Counted from the first letter of the stretch, positions 25,451 to 35,323 are shown. The stretch: 64,000 nucleotides of DNA from Glaciihabitans sp. (GCA_025464095.1 JAODMF010000020.1:1-64000), one strand, 5' to 3'. Notes: generated by a model not told the origin, from the sequence alone. A program made the numbers and translations.

Positions 25451-26329
25451 TTATTCGCGAGTGAGAGCCGCCGCGGAGGCAAGCCGCTGCTCGCTCAACC
25501 GATAGAACGCTTTTGCGGTCGCTCCGAGAATCTGGTCCCGCTCCTCCGGGCGGAGCCCGGCGAACAGCCCGGAGAGACCGTCCCACACGCGGTCATAGCC
25601 GCCAGCGATCAGCGAGACCGGCCAATCGCCTCCGTACATCAGTCGCGAGGGGCCGAAGACGTCGAGCGCATGGTCGAGGAAGGGCCGCACCTGCTCGGCC
25701 GTCCAGGCCGCGGGATCCGCTGTCGCCGAGTACAGGCCGCTCACCTTGCCGAAGACGCGGGGGTTGGCCGCCGTCGCGGCAATGAGGCTCCACCACGGTT
25801 CGCGATCCGCAAGACCGATCGGCGGCTTGGCCAGGTGATCGATAACGATGTTAAGCCGGGGATGCCGCTCGGAAATGATGGGAACGAGCTCCAGGTGGCG
25901 CGGCAGGACGGCCACCAGATCGAACGGAACTCCCGCCGCTTCCAGCACGCCGAGGCCCTCGTCAACCTCCGGGCGCAGCAGCCAGTCCGGGTCGGGAATC
26001 TCGTGAATGAGGTTGCGAACGCCCACAACCAGCGGATCCCGGCGCAGCACCTCGAGCTGTGCGGCGGCGTCGTCCGGCCGGTCGAGTGGCACATAGGCGA
26101 CCACTCCGACCACCACGGGGTTATCCGCTGCAACCGCCAGCATGTTCGCGGTGTCCTCCGCATTGTCCGCGGACTGCACGAGCACCGTGCCGTCGACCCC
26201 CGCGCGAGCGAGCGACGGCTTCACCTCATCCATCTCGATGGTGCGGTAGATCGGCCCGTAGTCGGGCGTGAGCCAGGTGTATTCCGCTTTCGTGAGATCC
26301 CAGACGTGCTGGTGGGCGTCGATGATCAT
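25451..26329 (-). CDS. Amidohydrolase family protein, L-fuconolactonase-like
   Basis: A 292-residue COG3618/amidohydrolase-2 protein. Family members in sugar operons hydrolyse L-fucono- or L-rhamnono-1,5-lactone. Metal and catalytic positions visible: IIDAHQHVW at the start, DLVAVLPRHLE, IVIDHLAKPP and MYGGDWPVS. Of two nearby ATGs the one at 26329 is preferred, because GGAAGG lies six bases before it and would touch the one at 26335. It is the third gene of the enolase-RraA-amidohydrolase unit. It would act after the AKR sugar dehydrogenase and before a dehydratase. Confidence 0.85.
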   Translation of the reverse strand: MIIDAHQHVWDLTKAEYTWLTPDYGPIYRTIEMDEVKPSLARAGVDGTVLVQSADNAEDTANMLAVAADNPVVVGVVAYVPLDRPDDAAAQLEVLRRDPLVVGVRNLIHEIPDPDWLLRPEVDEGLGVLEAAGVPFDLVAVLPRHLELVPIISERHPRLNIVIDHLAKPPIGLADREPWWSLIAATAANPRVFGKVSGLYSATADPAAWTAEQVRPFLDHALDVFGPSRLMYGGDWPVSLIAGGYDRVWDGLSGLFAGLRPEERDQILGATAKAFYRLSEQRLASAAALTRE

Positions 26330-26355
26330 GGGCATCCTTCCTCGAGAAACCGTTG

Positions 26356-27027
26356 CTACAGGACCCGGTGGCGGTCCCAGACGGCACGGAGCGTCTGGCC
26401 ACCGAGAAGTTCAGCGAGAACAGTCGATTCACGGGATGCTCGCTCGCGAGCCAGGGCGAGCACCTCGCCCTCGCGCGCCTGTGGGATGACGACGACGCCA
26501 TCGTCGTCTGCGATGACCAGGTCGCCCTGCGCGATCTCGACACCGCCGATCGTGACGGTGGTTGCGGTCTCGGAAATGGCCAGGCGCATCCGGAAGTCGA
26601 TGGGTCGCCGGGACCGCGAGAACGCGGGGAAACCGAGCCCGGCGATCCTGGCCGTATCACGGAGGTTGCCATCGGTGAGAACGCCGACCGAACCGGCGCC
26701 GATCGCCGCGGCGCTGAACAACTCGCCCCAGAATGCGGAGTCGTTGCTCTCGTCCGTTGCGATCACAATGAACTCGCCCGGGGTGACGCCCGAGATGTAG
26801 TCGATCGCCGCCCCGTACGGGTCGTCCGGATTGTCGTCGGTCGAGGGCAGGAATCGCGCTGTTGTCGCCCGACCGAACGCGCGCGAGCCAGGCACCACCG
26901 GCGCGAGCCGCTCCCGCAGCACCTGGGAGCGGAGCCCCGCTGCATCCAGCGAGTCACTGATCATGGCGGACGTGAGCAATTCGTCTCCGGCGAGCAGCCC
27001 AGGGGCCAGCGGACTAGCGGATGACAT
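26356..27027 (-). CDS. RraA-family aldolase-like protein
   Basis: A 223-residue protein of the RraA / 4-hydroxy-4-methyl-2-oxoglutarate aldolase fold. The aldolase-type residues appear in GELFSAAAIGAGSVGVLTDGNLRD: the Gly-Glu, then about 20 residues later Asp, and the Arg-Asp pair, indicating a metal-dependent pyruvate aldolase rather than the RNase E inhibitor. The ATG at 27027 follows GGAGG inside the end of the enolase gene (14-base overlap). In context it could split a 2-keto-3-deoxy sugar acid into pyruvate and an aldehyde; that is inference. Confidence 0.8.
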   Translation of the reverse strand: MSSASPLAPGLLAGDELLTSAMISDSLDAAGLRSQVLRERLAPVVPGSRAFGRATTARFLPSTDDNPDDPYGAAIDYISGVTPGEFIVIATDESNDSAFWGELFSAAAIGAGSVGVLTDGNLRDTARIAGLGFPAFSRSRRPIDFRMRLAISETATTVTIGGVEIAQGDLVIADDDGVVVIPQAREGEVLALARERASRESTVLAELLGGQTLRAVWDRHRVL

Positions 27028-28195
27028 GGCCACCTCCGGCAACGAACGGGAACGCCGCTTCGAGCTCGGGCGTCAATTCCACACCGAGCCCCGGCTGGGT
27101 CGGCGCCGTCAGCACGCCGCCCGCAAAGGCCGGCGGCTCGACCAGAAGTGCATCGCGCAGCGGGTTTGGCAGCGTGCAGTACTCGAACAGCTCGACGTTC
27201 GGCTGGGCAAGCACGGTGTGAAGGTTGGCTGAGAAGGTGACTCCGCTCCCCCAGACATGGGGAACGACCGCGATGCCCGCGTCCGTGGCAAGGGCGGACA
27301 CTTCGGAAAACGCGCGCGGGCCGCCGACGAACGTCACGTCGGGCTGGGCGACGTCGACGCCACCCGCGGCAATCAGCTCGGCAAACTCCCGCACCGTCCC
27401 GTTTGATTCGACTCCGGACACGGGCACGTCCAGCGCGGCACGCACGCGAGCGTAGCCCGAGACGTTGTCGGCCTGGCAGGGCTCCTCGTACCAGCGCGCA
27501 CCGAAGTGTGCCACCTCGCGACCGACTCGGATCGCGTCTTCTTCGCTCCACGGTGCCGAGGCGCACCCCTGTACCGCGTCGAGTACAAACCGGATGCCGT
27601 CCGGCAACTTGGGCACCACACTGTCCAGCAGCCGGATGGTCGTATCGGGATCGCGCATCGCCCGGAATTTCACGGTTCCGAATCCCGCCTTCACCTGGGC
27701 GAACATCCAGTCGGCGATTTCATCGAAGGTCGTGCCAAGGCCTCCGCTCGCGTAGGTCTCGATCGACGGGCGCTGCAGGCCGCCGAGCAGCTCGTATGCG
27801 GGCACGCCAGCGCGCTTGGCCACCGCGTCCACGCAGGCCGTCTCGATGGCGCCGGCGACGCCGTTCAGGATGCCGCCCCGCGACCAGAACGCGGTGTACG
27901 CGCGCAGGTGGTCGCCGACCTCGAGCGGATGGCCGAGCGGCTCCCCCACCAGGTAGCGCGCGAACGAATCCACGATGCCGGGGACGGCGGATGCGGCCAT
28001 GATGCCGGCGCCCGCTTCGCCGAGGCCCGTCGTTCCATCGGAGAGCGTCACTTCGACGAGCGCCGCGTCCCAGGAGCGGATGGTGCCACCCACCCAGGTG
28101 AGCTCCTCCCCGGGCGCGTATCGCGCGGAGAGCAGCACCGGCCGGAGGGCAGTGACGACGAGCGTCGTGTCTGTCGTCGTTGCGGGGGCTGGCAT
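27014..28195 (-). CDS. Mandelate racemase/muconate lactonizing enzyme family sugar-acid dehydratase
   Basis: Enolase-superfamily enzyme of 393 residues. The base motif is TVKFRAM (KxR), metal ligands lie in FVLDAVQG, WYEEPC and GVESNG, and the second-side acid/base His in VPHVWGSG. This set fits acid-sugar dehydratases of the MR subgroup. The ATG at 28195 has AAAGGAG before it. It heads an operon with the RraA-type and amidohydrolase genes and is divergent from the FadR regulator. It is distinct from the fuconate dehydratase downstream, so the island may process two sugar acids. Confidence 0.85.
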   Translation of the reverse strand: MPAPATTTDTTLVVTALRPVLLSARYAPGEELTWVGGTIRSWDAALVEVTLSDGTTGLGEAGAGIMAASAVPGIVDSFARYLVGEPLGHPLEVGDHLRAYTAFWSRGGILNGVAGAIETACVDAVAKRAGVPAYELLGGLQRPSIETYASGGLGTTFDEIADWMFAQVKAGFGTVKFRAMRDPDTTIRLLDSVVPKLPDGIRFVLDAVQGCASAPWSEEDAIRVGREVAHFGARWYEEPCQADNVSGYARVRAALDVPVSGVESNGTVREFAELIAAGGVDVAQPDVTFVGGPRAFSEVSALATDAGIAVVPHVWGSGVTFSANLHTVLAQPNVELFEYCTLPNPLRDALLVEPPAFAGGVLTAPTQPGLGVELTPELEAAFPFVAGGGHVIR

Positions 28196-28293
28196 GAACT
28201 CTCCTTTGAGTCGGAACACGAAGCGAGGGCCTTAAGATCGGATGTTTGGCCGCGCTAACGACCAGCATATCCGCGATTCGAACCCATGCCGGG

Positions 28294-28310
28294 TATAGAT
28301 CAGACCTATA
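28294..28310. promoter_or_regulatory. Inverted repeat, FadR-family operator candidate
   Basis: TATAG-N7-CTATA, an exact inverted repeat between the divergent dehydratase and regulator genes. The left part with spacer (TATAGATCAGA) recurs at 25366 before the transporter operon. Confidence 0.5.
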
Positions 28311-28362
28311 ACTGACATTGCGCTTCCGCATCCGAACGAGAGTGCCGCCCTACAATGAGTGG

Positions 28363-29115
28363 ATGACGTCCCTCGCAACCGATTCGGCAGGCGCATCCGC
28401 AGGCCCCGAAAGCCGCTCTCAGACCGACGTCGTGCTCCAGGGCATCAAGCAGATGATCACCGCGGGCGAGCTCGGACCCGGTTCGCGACTGCCCATCGAA
28501 AAGGACCTCGCCGAGGCGCTCGGCGTCTCGCGCGGCTCACTGCGAGAGGGGGTTCGTGCCCTCAGCGTGATGGGTGTGCTCGAGACGCGCCAGGGCGATG
28601 GCACCTACGTCACCTCCCTCGACTCCCGCCTGCTGCTCGCGCCCATGGGCTTCATGGTCGATCTCCAATCGCCGGAGCACCGCCACGACCTGCACGCGGT
28701 TCGCCGCGTGCTCGAGACAGAGGCAGCGGCACGCGCGGCTATCTACATCACCGACGACCAGCTGGAGCGGGCGGAGGAGATTCTCGCCAGCGTCGGACCG
28801 CTCTCGCTGGAGCCCGACAATGCCGACCACGAGTCGATCATGGAAGCCGACATCTCGTTCCACCACATCGTTGCCCAGGCCTCGAACAATGCCGCGCTCG
28901 CGGCGCTGATCGACGCGTTGGCCAATCGAACCAGCCGCGCTCGCCTGTGGCTTGGCCTGCACAACCACGGCCAGGTGCGCACCGCGCACACGGAGCACGT
29001 CGCAATCCTCGCTGCCCTGCGAACGCATCAGCCGGACCGTGCGCGACTGTTGATGGCGCACCACCTGCTCGTGGTCGAGGACTACGTGCAGGATCATCCC
29101 GCCGACGTGGACTAG
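28363..29115 (+). CDS. FadR-family (GntR superfamily) transcriptional regulator
   Basis: A 250-residue regulator. The winged helix spans about residues 20-80 ([20 protein letters not shown], then [20 protein letters not shown]), followed by an all-helical FCD effector domain with conserved His residues ([15 protein letters not shown]). Such proteins often sense sugar acids. The ATG at 28363 lacks a ribosome-binding site but has TACAAT at 28351-28356, six bases upstream, implying a leaderless mRNA. It is divergent from the dehydratase operon. Its TAG stop overlaps the stop of the convergent fuconate dehydratase by four bases. Confidence 0.9.
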   Translation: MTSLATDSAGASAGPESRSQTDVVLQGIKQMITAGELGPGSRLPIEKDLAEALGVSRGSLREGVRALSVMGVLETRQGDGTYVTSLDSRLLLAPMGFMVDLQSPEHRHDLHAVRRVLETEAAARAAIYITDDQLERAEEILASVGPLSLEPDNADHESIMEADISFHHIVAQASNNAALAALIDALANRTSRARLWLGLHNHGQVRTAHTEHVAILAALRTHQPDRARLLMAHHLLVVEDYVQDHPADVD

Positions 29116-30413
29116 CCGCGCGACTTCCAGTAGCTTCCGTCGGGAAAGCTGTATTCGGCGACCGACTCGTCGAACATCTCCGCGGAGTAGCCCGGCTGCG
29201 ACGGCAGCACATACGCTCCGTTCTCGACGATGCACGGGTCGACGAAGTGCTCGTGCAGGTGGTCGACGAATTCCGTGACCCGGTCTTCCAGCGTCCCGGA
29301 GACCGCGACGTAGTCGAAGATCGACAGGTGCTGCACGAGTTCGCACAGCCCGACCCCGCCCGCGTGAGGGCAGACCGGCACCCCGAACTTCCTGGCCATG
29401 AAGTAGACGGCAAGGATCTCGTTCACGCTGCCCAGACGGGCAGAATCCAGCTGGCAGTAGTCGATCGCCTCGGCCTGGAAGAACTGCTTGAACAGCACCC
29501 GGTTCATCCCGTGCTCGCCGGTGGCGACACCGATGGGTGCGACAGCCTTGCGGATCGCCGCGTGCCCGAGCACGTCATCCGGGCTGGTCGGTTCCTCGAT
29601 CCACAGCGGCTTGAACTGGGCCAGCTTGCCGACCCAGTCGATCGCGACCGGCACGTCCCAGACCTGGTTAGCGTCGATCATGAGCTTTGCGTCCCAGCCG
29701 ATGACCTCGCGCGCGATACCCAGGCGACGGATGTCGTCGTCGACGTTGGCGCCGACCTTCAGCTTCACGTGGCGGTAGCCCTGGTCGACGGCCTCCTGCA
29801 GGAGCCTGCGCAGCTTTTCGTCGCTGTAGCCGAGCCATCCGGCGCTGGTCGTGTAGCAGGGATAGCCGCTTTCTGTGAGCTCGGCAATCCGCTTCTCGCG
29901 CGTGGGGGCGAGCTCGGTGAGCATCGCTATCGCCTCGTCGCGGGTGATCGCGTCGGACAGGTACTTGAGGTCGGCAGCATCCACCAGCTGCTCCGGCGTC
30001 ATGTCGGCGAGCAGGCGCCAGAGCGGCTTGCCCGCCACGCGCGCGGCCAGGTCCCACATGGCGTTCATCACCGCGGCGAGCGCCAGGTGCACGACGCCCT
30101 TCTCGGGGCCGAGCCACCGCAGCTGCGAGTCGCTCTGGATCTCCCGGTACACGGCGCCGAGGTCGGCTACCGACTCTTCGACGGACTTGCCGACGAGTAC
30201 CAGCCCGCGCTGGCGCGCCGCTTCGGTGCAGAGATCGTTGCCCCGGCCAATGGTGAAGGTGAAGCCGTAGCCCGAGATCGCCGGGTCATCCGTGTGGATC
30301 ACGACGTAGGCAGCGGAGTAGTCGCCGTCCTTGTTCATAGCGTCCGAGCCATCCATCGAGAGCGAGGTGGGAAAGCGCACGTCGTGCGCCGTGACGGCCG
30401 TAATTCGTGTCAT
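29112..30413 (-). CDS. fucD: L-fuconate dehydratase
   Basis: Enolase-superfamily enzyme of 433 residues converting L-fuconate to 2-keto-3-deoxy-L-fuconate. The N-terminus [20 protein letters not shown] and the [10 protein letters not shown] block are characteristic of the fuconate dehydratase/ENOSF1 family. HVKLKVGAN holds the KxK bases, [18 protein letters not shown] and GVATGEH the metal ligands, and CPHAGGVG the His. The ATG at 30413 overlaps the stop of the AKR gene (ATGA), so both steps are translationally coupled. It is the strongest evidence that this island oxidises L-fucose or a close 6-deoxy or pentose relative. Confidence 0.92.
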   Translation of the reverse strand: MTRITAVTAHDVRFPTSLSMDGSDAMNKDGDYSAAYVVIHTDDPAISGYGFTFTIGRGNDLCTEAARQRGLVLVGKSVEESVADLGAVYREIQSDSQLRWLGPEKGVVHLALAAVMNAMWDLAARVAGKPLWRLLADMTPEQLVDAADLKYLSDAITRDEAIAMLTELAPTREKRIAELTESGYPCYTTSAGWLGYSDEKLRRLLQEAVDQGYRHVKLKVGANVDDDIRRLGIAREVIGWDAKLMIDANQVWDVPVAIDWVGKLAQFKPLWIEEPTSPDDVLGHAAIRKAVAPIGVATGEHGMNRVLFKQFFQAEAIDYCQLDSARLGSVNEILAVYFMARKFGVPVCPHAGGVGLCELVQHLSIFDYVAVSGTLEDRVTEFVDHLHEHFVDPCIVENGAYVLPSQPGYSAEMFDESVAEYSFPDGSYWKSRG

Positions 30414-31411
30414 GTGTTGTCCTGTTCGACGATGGTTCGGGGCGATTCGCGCAGGAGGCCTGCCGTTTGCAGGTCCCCCCACAGTTCCTCGGGGATGTCG
30501 GTGGAGAATCGGTCGACGTTTCCGGAGACCTGTGCGGCGTTGCGGGCGCCGATCACGACGGAAACAACGGCCGGATGCCGCAGCGGAAATGCCAGCGCGG
30601 CCTCCGGGAGGGAGACACCGTGGCTCTCGCACACGTCGGCAATGGCGTGCGCCCGCGCCACCAGTTCGGCCGGCGCCTGCTCGTAGTTGTAGTTGGCATC
30701 GGCTGGCGGCCGCGGTGCGCTCAGCAGGCCGGAGTTGTAGACGCCCGCGATCACCACTCCGACCCCGCGCTCGCTCGCGATGGGCAGCAGGTCGTCCAGG
30801 GCACCCTGCTCCAGCAGTGTGTAGCGCCCTGCGCACATCACCAGGTCGACATCCGCGGTCCGCACCAGTTCCGCCAGGGCGTGCGACTGGTTCATGCCCG
30901 CACCGACGGCCGAGACGACGCCCTGCTCGCGCAGCTCGATCAGCGCGGAGATGCCCTCGGTGAACGCCTGCTGCTGAAAGTCATCCGGGTCGTGCAGGTA
31001 GAAGATGTCGATGCGGTCGAGTCCGGTGCGTTCGAGAGTGCTCTCCACCGAGCGCAGGATGCCGTCGCGACTGAAGTCCCAGCGGCGACGGGTCGAGGCG
31101 GGCACGGCGAAGCCTTCGTCGTCCAGCTGGTGCGCCGTCTCGGGGCTCGGGACGAGGAGTTTGCCCACCTTCGACGACAGAACGAATTCGTCTCTCGGGC
31201 GCTCCTGCAGTGACCTGCCGATCCGCCGCTCCGACAGCCCGAGGCCGTAGTGCGGGGCGGTGTCGAAGTAGCGGATGCCGGCATCCCACGCGGCGGTGAC
31301 CGCTTCGGCCGCTTCGGCATCCGTGGTCTCCCGGTACAGGTTGCCGAACTGGGCCGCGCCGAGCCCCAGCTCGGTCAGCCGGAGGCCGCGCCTCGTTGCG
31401 CGAAACCGCAT
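30410..31411 (-). CDS. Aldo/keto reductase, L-fucose / D-threo-aldose 1-dehydrogenase-like
   Basis: NAD(P)-dependent sugar dehydrogenase, 333 residues, oxidising C1 of the sugar to the lactone. AKR catalytic residues: [19 protein letters not shown] (Asp, Tyr), LSSKVGKLL (Lys), IFYLHDPD (His). This subgroup includes pyridoxal and fucose dehydrogenases. The ATG at 31411 has AAAGGA seven bases upstream; the annotated upstream extension is unlikely. It forms a pair with fucD by a 4-base overlap. The 109-base gap upstream holds ACATTAGATGT (31450-31460), a short palindrome of unknown meaning. Confidence 0.87.
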   Translation of the reverse strand: MRFRATRRGLRLTELGLGAAQFGNLYRETTDAEAAEAVTAAWDAGIRYFDTAPHYGLGLSERRIGRSLQERPRDEFVLSSKVGKLLVPSPETAHQLDDEGFAVPASTRRRWDFSRDGILRSVESTLERTGLDRIDIFYLHDPDDFQQQAFTEGISALIELREQGVVSAVGAGMNQSHALAELVRTADVDLVMCAGRYTLLEQGALDDLLPIASERGVGVVIAGVYNSGLLSAPRPPADANYNYEQAPAELVARAHAIADVCESHGVSLPEAALAFPLRHPAVVSVVIGARNAAQVSGNVDRFSTDIPEELWGDLQTAGLLRESPRTIVEQDNT

Positions 31412-31520
31412 CGTTCTATCCTTTCGCCGCTGTCGCAATCATAGGCGAAACATTAGATGTATTTTGCAGTACCGCCGCGAAACCAGTCAGATCGCGGGCG
31501 CATTCGTCCAATAGGTCGGT

Positions 31521-32537
31521 TCAATCTCCGGGCGGAGGGGCTGCGGATTCCCGCAGCACCAGCTCGGGGGCAGTGGATTTGACCACGGTGTCCGCGATGG
31601 TGCCGCTCGTGATTCGCTCGTAGATCGCTGCCATCGAGGCGCGGCCGAGCTCGTACAACGGCATCCGCACCGTCGTGATGGGCGGCCACGCGTTGTCGGC
31701 TATCCAGGCGTCATGGATGGCAACGACCGACAGCTGCTCCGGCACCCGCACGCCAAGAGCGCGCGCCTCGACCAGAAGGCCGAGCGCCGCATTCACGTTG
31801 GCGACGACCAGGGCCGTCGGCGGCGTCTCCAATTTCATGAGCTCGCGCAGCGCTGCCCTCCCCTGGCGCGGCTCGTACCCGAGCCAGGTGACGTAGTGCT
31901 GCCGCACCTCGAGACCCGCCTCAGTCATCGCCTCGCGAAAGCCCTCCTGGCGCCGCTGGGCGGTGTCGGTTGTCGGCAGGCCGTTGACAAGGGCAATGCG
32001 AGTGTGGCCAAGCCCCGCGAGGTATTCGGTCGCGAGCTTCGCCCCCGCCTCATCCTGCAGCGTGACCGAACCGACGTGGCTTTCCCGCCGCGAGTTGACC
32101 AGCACCGCTGGCACCCGGCCGTCGAGAATCGCCTGCAAATTCTCGTCCGCCATCGTGTCGCCGACCTGCACGAGCACGCCGTCGACGCGTCCCTCGCCAA
32201 TGAGCTTCGCGAGCATCTCGTCCCCGGGCTGCATGCTCTCCGCCCGCGCGAGCAGCACCATGTAGCCCAGCTCGTGGGCGGCCGCCTCGACTCCCGCCAT
32301 CAGCTCGGTGAAGATCGCGTTCGTCAGGTCGGGTACGACCAGCGCGACAACGTTCGTACGAGCGAACTTGAGCGCACGCGCGGCGAAGTTCGGCCGATAG
32401 TCGAGCTGCGCCGCGGCATCCTGGATTCGCCGCCGGGTCTCGCCGCTAACCCGCGCGCTCGGCGCATTGCTGAGCACGCGTGACACTGCGGAAATGGATA
32501 CCCCGGCGAGCGCCGCGACATCGCTGAGGGTGGCCAT
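31521..32537 (-). CDS. LacI-family transcriptional regulator
   Basis: A 338-residue repressor. The helix-turn-helix is ATLSDVAALAGVSISAVSRV with the hinge helix RPNFAARALK, followed by a sugar-binding periplasmic-type domain with NSRRES and VVAIHDAW. It lies between the MaoC gene and the AKR/fucD pair on the same strand. LacI-type palindromes occur before the CoA-transferase operon (35324), which includes this gene, and before the CUT1 operon (25281-25326), so autoregulation and control of import are both plausible. Confidence 0.92.
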   Translation of the reverse strand: MATLSDVAALAGVSISAVSRVLSNAPSARVSGETRRRIQDAAAQLDYRPNFAARALKFARTNVVALVVPDLTNAIFTELMAGVEAAAHELGYMVLLARAESMQPGDEMLAKLIGEGRVDGVLVQVGDTMADENLQAILDGRVPAVLVNSRRESHVGSVTLQDEAGAKLATEYLAGLGHTRIALVNGLPTTDTAQRRQEGFREAMTEAGLEVRQHYVTWLGYEPRQGRAALRELMKLETPPTALVVANVNAALGLLVEARALGVRVPEQLSVVAIHDAWIADNAWPPITTVRMPLYELGRASMAAIYERITSGTIADTVVKSTAPELVLRESAAPPPGD

Positions 32538-32546
32538 TCGCTCAGC

Positions 32547-32996
32547 TTACGGTCGCTTGTTCACCAGATAGAGATGGGTGAGCACCAACACCGTGTCGCC
32601 GCCCTGGTTCACGATTGTCACGAGCTCGTGCACGAAGCCGAACTGCTCCGGCCGTTTGGCATGGTCGAGCTTCTCCGTGATCTCCGCGGTGACGGTGATG
32701 GTGTCGCCGATGAAGACCGGCCTGATGAACCGAATGCGGTCGTAGCCGTAGCTCATCGCCTGCGGATTGATGTCGCCCGCCGTCATGCCGACGCCGACCG
32801 AAAGGATGAGCGTGCCGTGCGCGATGCGCTGGCCGAACGGCTGCGTGGACGTCCACTCCGCATCCATATGGTGGGGAAAGAAGTCGCCGGTCTGGCCGGC
32901 GTGCAGCACGATGTCGGCTTCGGTGATCGTGCGGCCGACGGATACCCGGCTCTCGCCGATCTCGTAGTCCTCGTACCAGCGGTCGATGGTCTGCAT
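32547..32996 (-). CDS. MaoC-like hot-dog dehydratase
   Basis: A 149-residue hot-dog-fold protein of the (R)-hydratase type, adding or removing water from an acyl-CoA. The hydratase motif is seen as [11 protein letters not shown] and [13 protein letters not shown]. The ATG shares one base with the stop of the solute-binding-like gene. Together with the CoA-transferase upstream, it suggests activation of an organic acid as a CoA thioester and its hydration or dehydration. The acid is not identifiable. Confidence 0.88.
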   Translation of the reverse strand: MQTIDRWYEDYEIGESRVSVGRTITEADIVLHAGQTGDFFPHHMDAEWTSTQPFGQRIAHGTLILSVGVGMTAGDINPQAMSYGYDRIRFIRPVFIGDTITVTAEITEKLDHAKRPEQFGFVHELVTIVNQGGDTVLVLTHLYLVNKRP

Positions 32997-34126
32997 TACG
33001 CACCTCCCAGGTGTGTGGCGGTGAGGTCGTTCAGTTGTTCGACGAGCTGGTCCTCGGTGAGACTGCCTTCGAGAGCCCGGGTGACCAGGGGGGATGCCGC
33101 ATCCTGCAGCGCGATGTAGCCGCGGTGGCGGGGGCGCAGGTACGCTCCCTCGAGCGTTGCACGTGTTGCTCGAAAGAAGTCCAGCGTCTCGGCGTTGGTG
33201 CGATCGTCATCCCAGGCGACCGCATTGCCGGGCTGGCCGCCACCGTCGAAGTAAACACCGGACTGAACCGCGGCCGAGTCCAGCCAGAAGGCGTACTCGA
33301 GCGCCTCGGCCAGGTGTTCCGTCTGTGCCGAGATCGCGACGCCGGCGCCACCAAGCAGCGAGCCGGCCACCCCTCCCGGGCCAGCGGGAATGTCGATGTA
33401 GCGCAACCGGTGCGCTCGAAAGCCCTCGCGGGAATAGTTGGTGTAGCCGAAGAGCAGGGGCGCGTATGCCCAGCGATCGCCCGCGGCGAGCGCATCCGCC
33501 ACCTGAATCGGGTTCCAGCCCATGCACTCCGGCGGCACGAGCGAGGCCAGCTCACGCATCAGGGCGAGCGCGGGCGCGGCGGCCTCCGCGCTGAGGAAGA
33601 CCTCGCCCGCCATCGGGTCCGCACCGAAGTTGCCGGCAATGGTGACGAGGCTGGAGAAGGCGTCGATCGGCTTGAGAGGCCAGAGCACGCGCCCCTCCCG
33701 GGCGAGCTGCAGTACCGCCTCCCAGTCTCGCGGCGGCTCGCGCACGAGGTCAGGACGGTATGCGGCCACCTGCGCGGCCGCATCCGTGGCGAGCCCCCAC
33801 TGGTGGCCGGCGTGCTGGTAGCTCTCATGGGAACGCCCGACCGACTGCGAGGCGAGCGTCGACAACTGGTCGTCGTAGCCCTGCCCATCGAGCGGCGCGA
33901 ACAATCCCGCTTCGGCGGCCAGCGGCACATGCGGATGGTCGATGACCAGCAGGTCGTAGCGAGTGACAAGGTCCTCGATCGGATGATCGGCGAAGGCCTG
34001 CAGTGACCGGAACTCCCACTGCACCTGCACCCCCGGCCGCACCGAACGGTAGGCCTCGGCGGCCGCGACCACAGAGCCGTACCCGCGCTCGTGCTCCCAG
34101 GTGATGCCGCGCAGCACCGTCGTCAT
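32996..34126 (-). CDS. Solute-binding-protein-like protein without signal peptide
   Basis: A 376-residue protein with the extracellular solute-binding fold of family 1 (early [20 protein letters not shown], later [20 protein letters not shown] and [20 protein letters not shown]). It begins directly with the first strand; no signal peptide, lipobox or Tat motif precedes it, and the ATGA overlap with the CoA-transferase gene fixes the start. It is therefore predicted cytosolic, with no permease beside it. It could bind an acid or CoA ester inside the cell. Function unknown. Confidence 0.75.
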   Translation of the reverse strand: MTTVLRGITWEHERGYGSVVAAAEAYRSVRPGVQVQWEFRSLQAFADHPIEDLVTRYDLLVIDHPHVPLAAEAGLFAPLDGQGYDDQLSTLASQSVGRSHESYQHAGHQWGLATDAAAQVAAYRPDLVREPPRDWEAVLQLAREGRVLWPLKPIDAFSSLVTIAGNFGADPMAGEVFLSAEAAAPALALMRELASLVPPECMGWNPIQVADALAAGDRWAYAPLLFGYTNYSREGFRAHRLRYIDIPAGPGGVAGSLLGGAGVAISAQTEHLAEALEYAFWLDSAAVQSGVYFDGGGQPGNAVAWDDDRTNAETLDFFRATRATLEGAYLRPRHRGYIALQDAASPLVTRALEGSLTEDQLVEQLNDLTATHLGGA

Positions 34127-35304
34127 GACGGCGCCGGTTCTGCGAATTCTGCGCGCACGGCCTCAGTGTGCTGCCCGAGCCGGGGCGCCGGGGCAGAACT
34201 GGTGAGCCGCTGGCCGTCGATGCGGATGGGGCTGCGCGTGGTGAGGAGCGTGACGTCGGCACCGTCGGCGCCCGGGCGGGTGATCTCCTGGGTCATCGCG
34301 ATCGCGGCGAAGCCCTCGTGGTCGACGAGCTGCTCCAGGGTCAGTACGGGCGCGCACCACACGTCCGCCGCATCCAGGATCGCCAGCCAGTGCTCGGTCG
34401 TCTCCATGGCGAAGTGGCCGGCGAGCAGGTCTTCGATGCGCTCCTGGTCCGTCCACCAGCTGTCCGGATCGGTCAGGGCCGACAACTCCGCTATGGACAG
34501 CAGGTCGCCGATGCGGTTGACCGGGTTCATCGCGAGCGCAATGTACCCGTCGCTCGTCGGGTAGGTGCCGTACGGCGCAGAGAGAAAAGCGTGCGCGGAG
34601 TGCGGGCCCTTGCGCTGCACGGTGACGGAGGAGTCATTCAGGTGCGTGCTGAGCAGCTCGAACTGCAGGTCGAGCATGGCCTCGAGCAGGCTGGTCTGTA
34701 CGTGGCCGCCCTGCCCGGTGCGGAAACGGCGCACGAGCAGTGCCGTGACACCCTGGGCAATGTGGCAGCTCATGAGGTGGTCCGCTATCGACAGGCCGAC
34801 CGGGATCGGGCCGTCGTCGGAGGATCCGCTCAGCCACGGCATCCCGGAGACCGATTGCGCGAGCAGGTCCTGCCCGGGACGGTCTTTCCACGGGCCGCTG
34901 TCGCCATAGCCGCTCGCGCTGGCATAGATGATCGCCGGGTTCAGCTGCCGCACCGATTCGTAGTCGAGCCCGATGCGCTCCATCACTCCTGGTCGAAAAT
35001 TCTGGATCAGGACGTCGGCGCGGGTCACCAGCTCACGCACCCAGGCGAGGTCGGCCGCATTCTTCAGGTCGGCCGTCACGCTCTCCTTGTTCCGGTTCAT
35101 GGCGTGGAACGAGATGGTGTCGCCATCGGCAGTCTTTCCGGCGAAGGCGAGCGTGCGACCGATGTCGCCGCCCTGCGGCCGCTCGATCTTGATCACGCGG
35201 GCCCCGAGGTCGGCGAGCCTTACCGCGGCGACCGGGCCCGCCAGAAACTGGCTGAAGTCCAACACCAGGACTCCCTCGAGCGGTCGAACCACGTTGTCGC
35301 CCAT
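34123..35304 (-). CDS. CaiB/BaiF (class III) CoA-transferase
   Basis: Transfers CoA between carboxylic acids; 393 residues. Family features: VLVLDFSQFLAGPVAAVRLADLGARVIKIE at the N-terminus in part, NRNKESVTADLK, and DRPGQDLLAQSVSG with the catalytic Asp. The ATG at 35304 has GAGGAG before it; the upstream extension is unlikely. It is first in an operon with the solute-binding-like and MaoC genes and then lacI. A LacI-type palindrome lies 20 bases upstream of its start. Confidence 0.9.
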   Translation of the reverse strand: MGDNVVRPLEGVLVLDFSQFLAGPVAAVRLADLGARVIKIERPQGGDIGRTLAFAGKTADGDTISFHAMNRNKESVTADLKNAADLAWVRELVTRADVLIQNFRPGVMERIGLDYESVRQLNPAIIYASASGYGDSGPWKDRPGQDLLAQSVSGMPWLSGSSDDGPIPVGLSIADHLMSCHIAQGVTALLVRRFRTGQGGHVQTSLLEAMLDLQFELLSTHLNDSSVTVQRKGPHSAHAFLSAPYGTYPTSDGYIALAMNPVNRIGDLLSIAELSALTDPDSWWTDQERIEDLLAGHFAMETTEHWLAILDAADVWCAPVLTLEQLVDHEGFAAIAMTQEITRPGADGADVTLLTTRSPIRIDGQRLTSSAPAPRLGQHTEAVRAEFAEPAPS

Positions 35305-35323
35305 GTGCGCTCCTCGGTAATGA

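Noticed and set aside
28359-30686. 775-codon frame on the plus strand
   Set aside because: It overlaps the FadR-type gene in another frame and fucD in antisense. Both of those have clear motifs.
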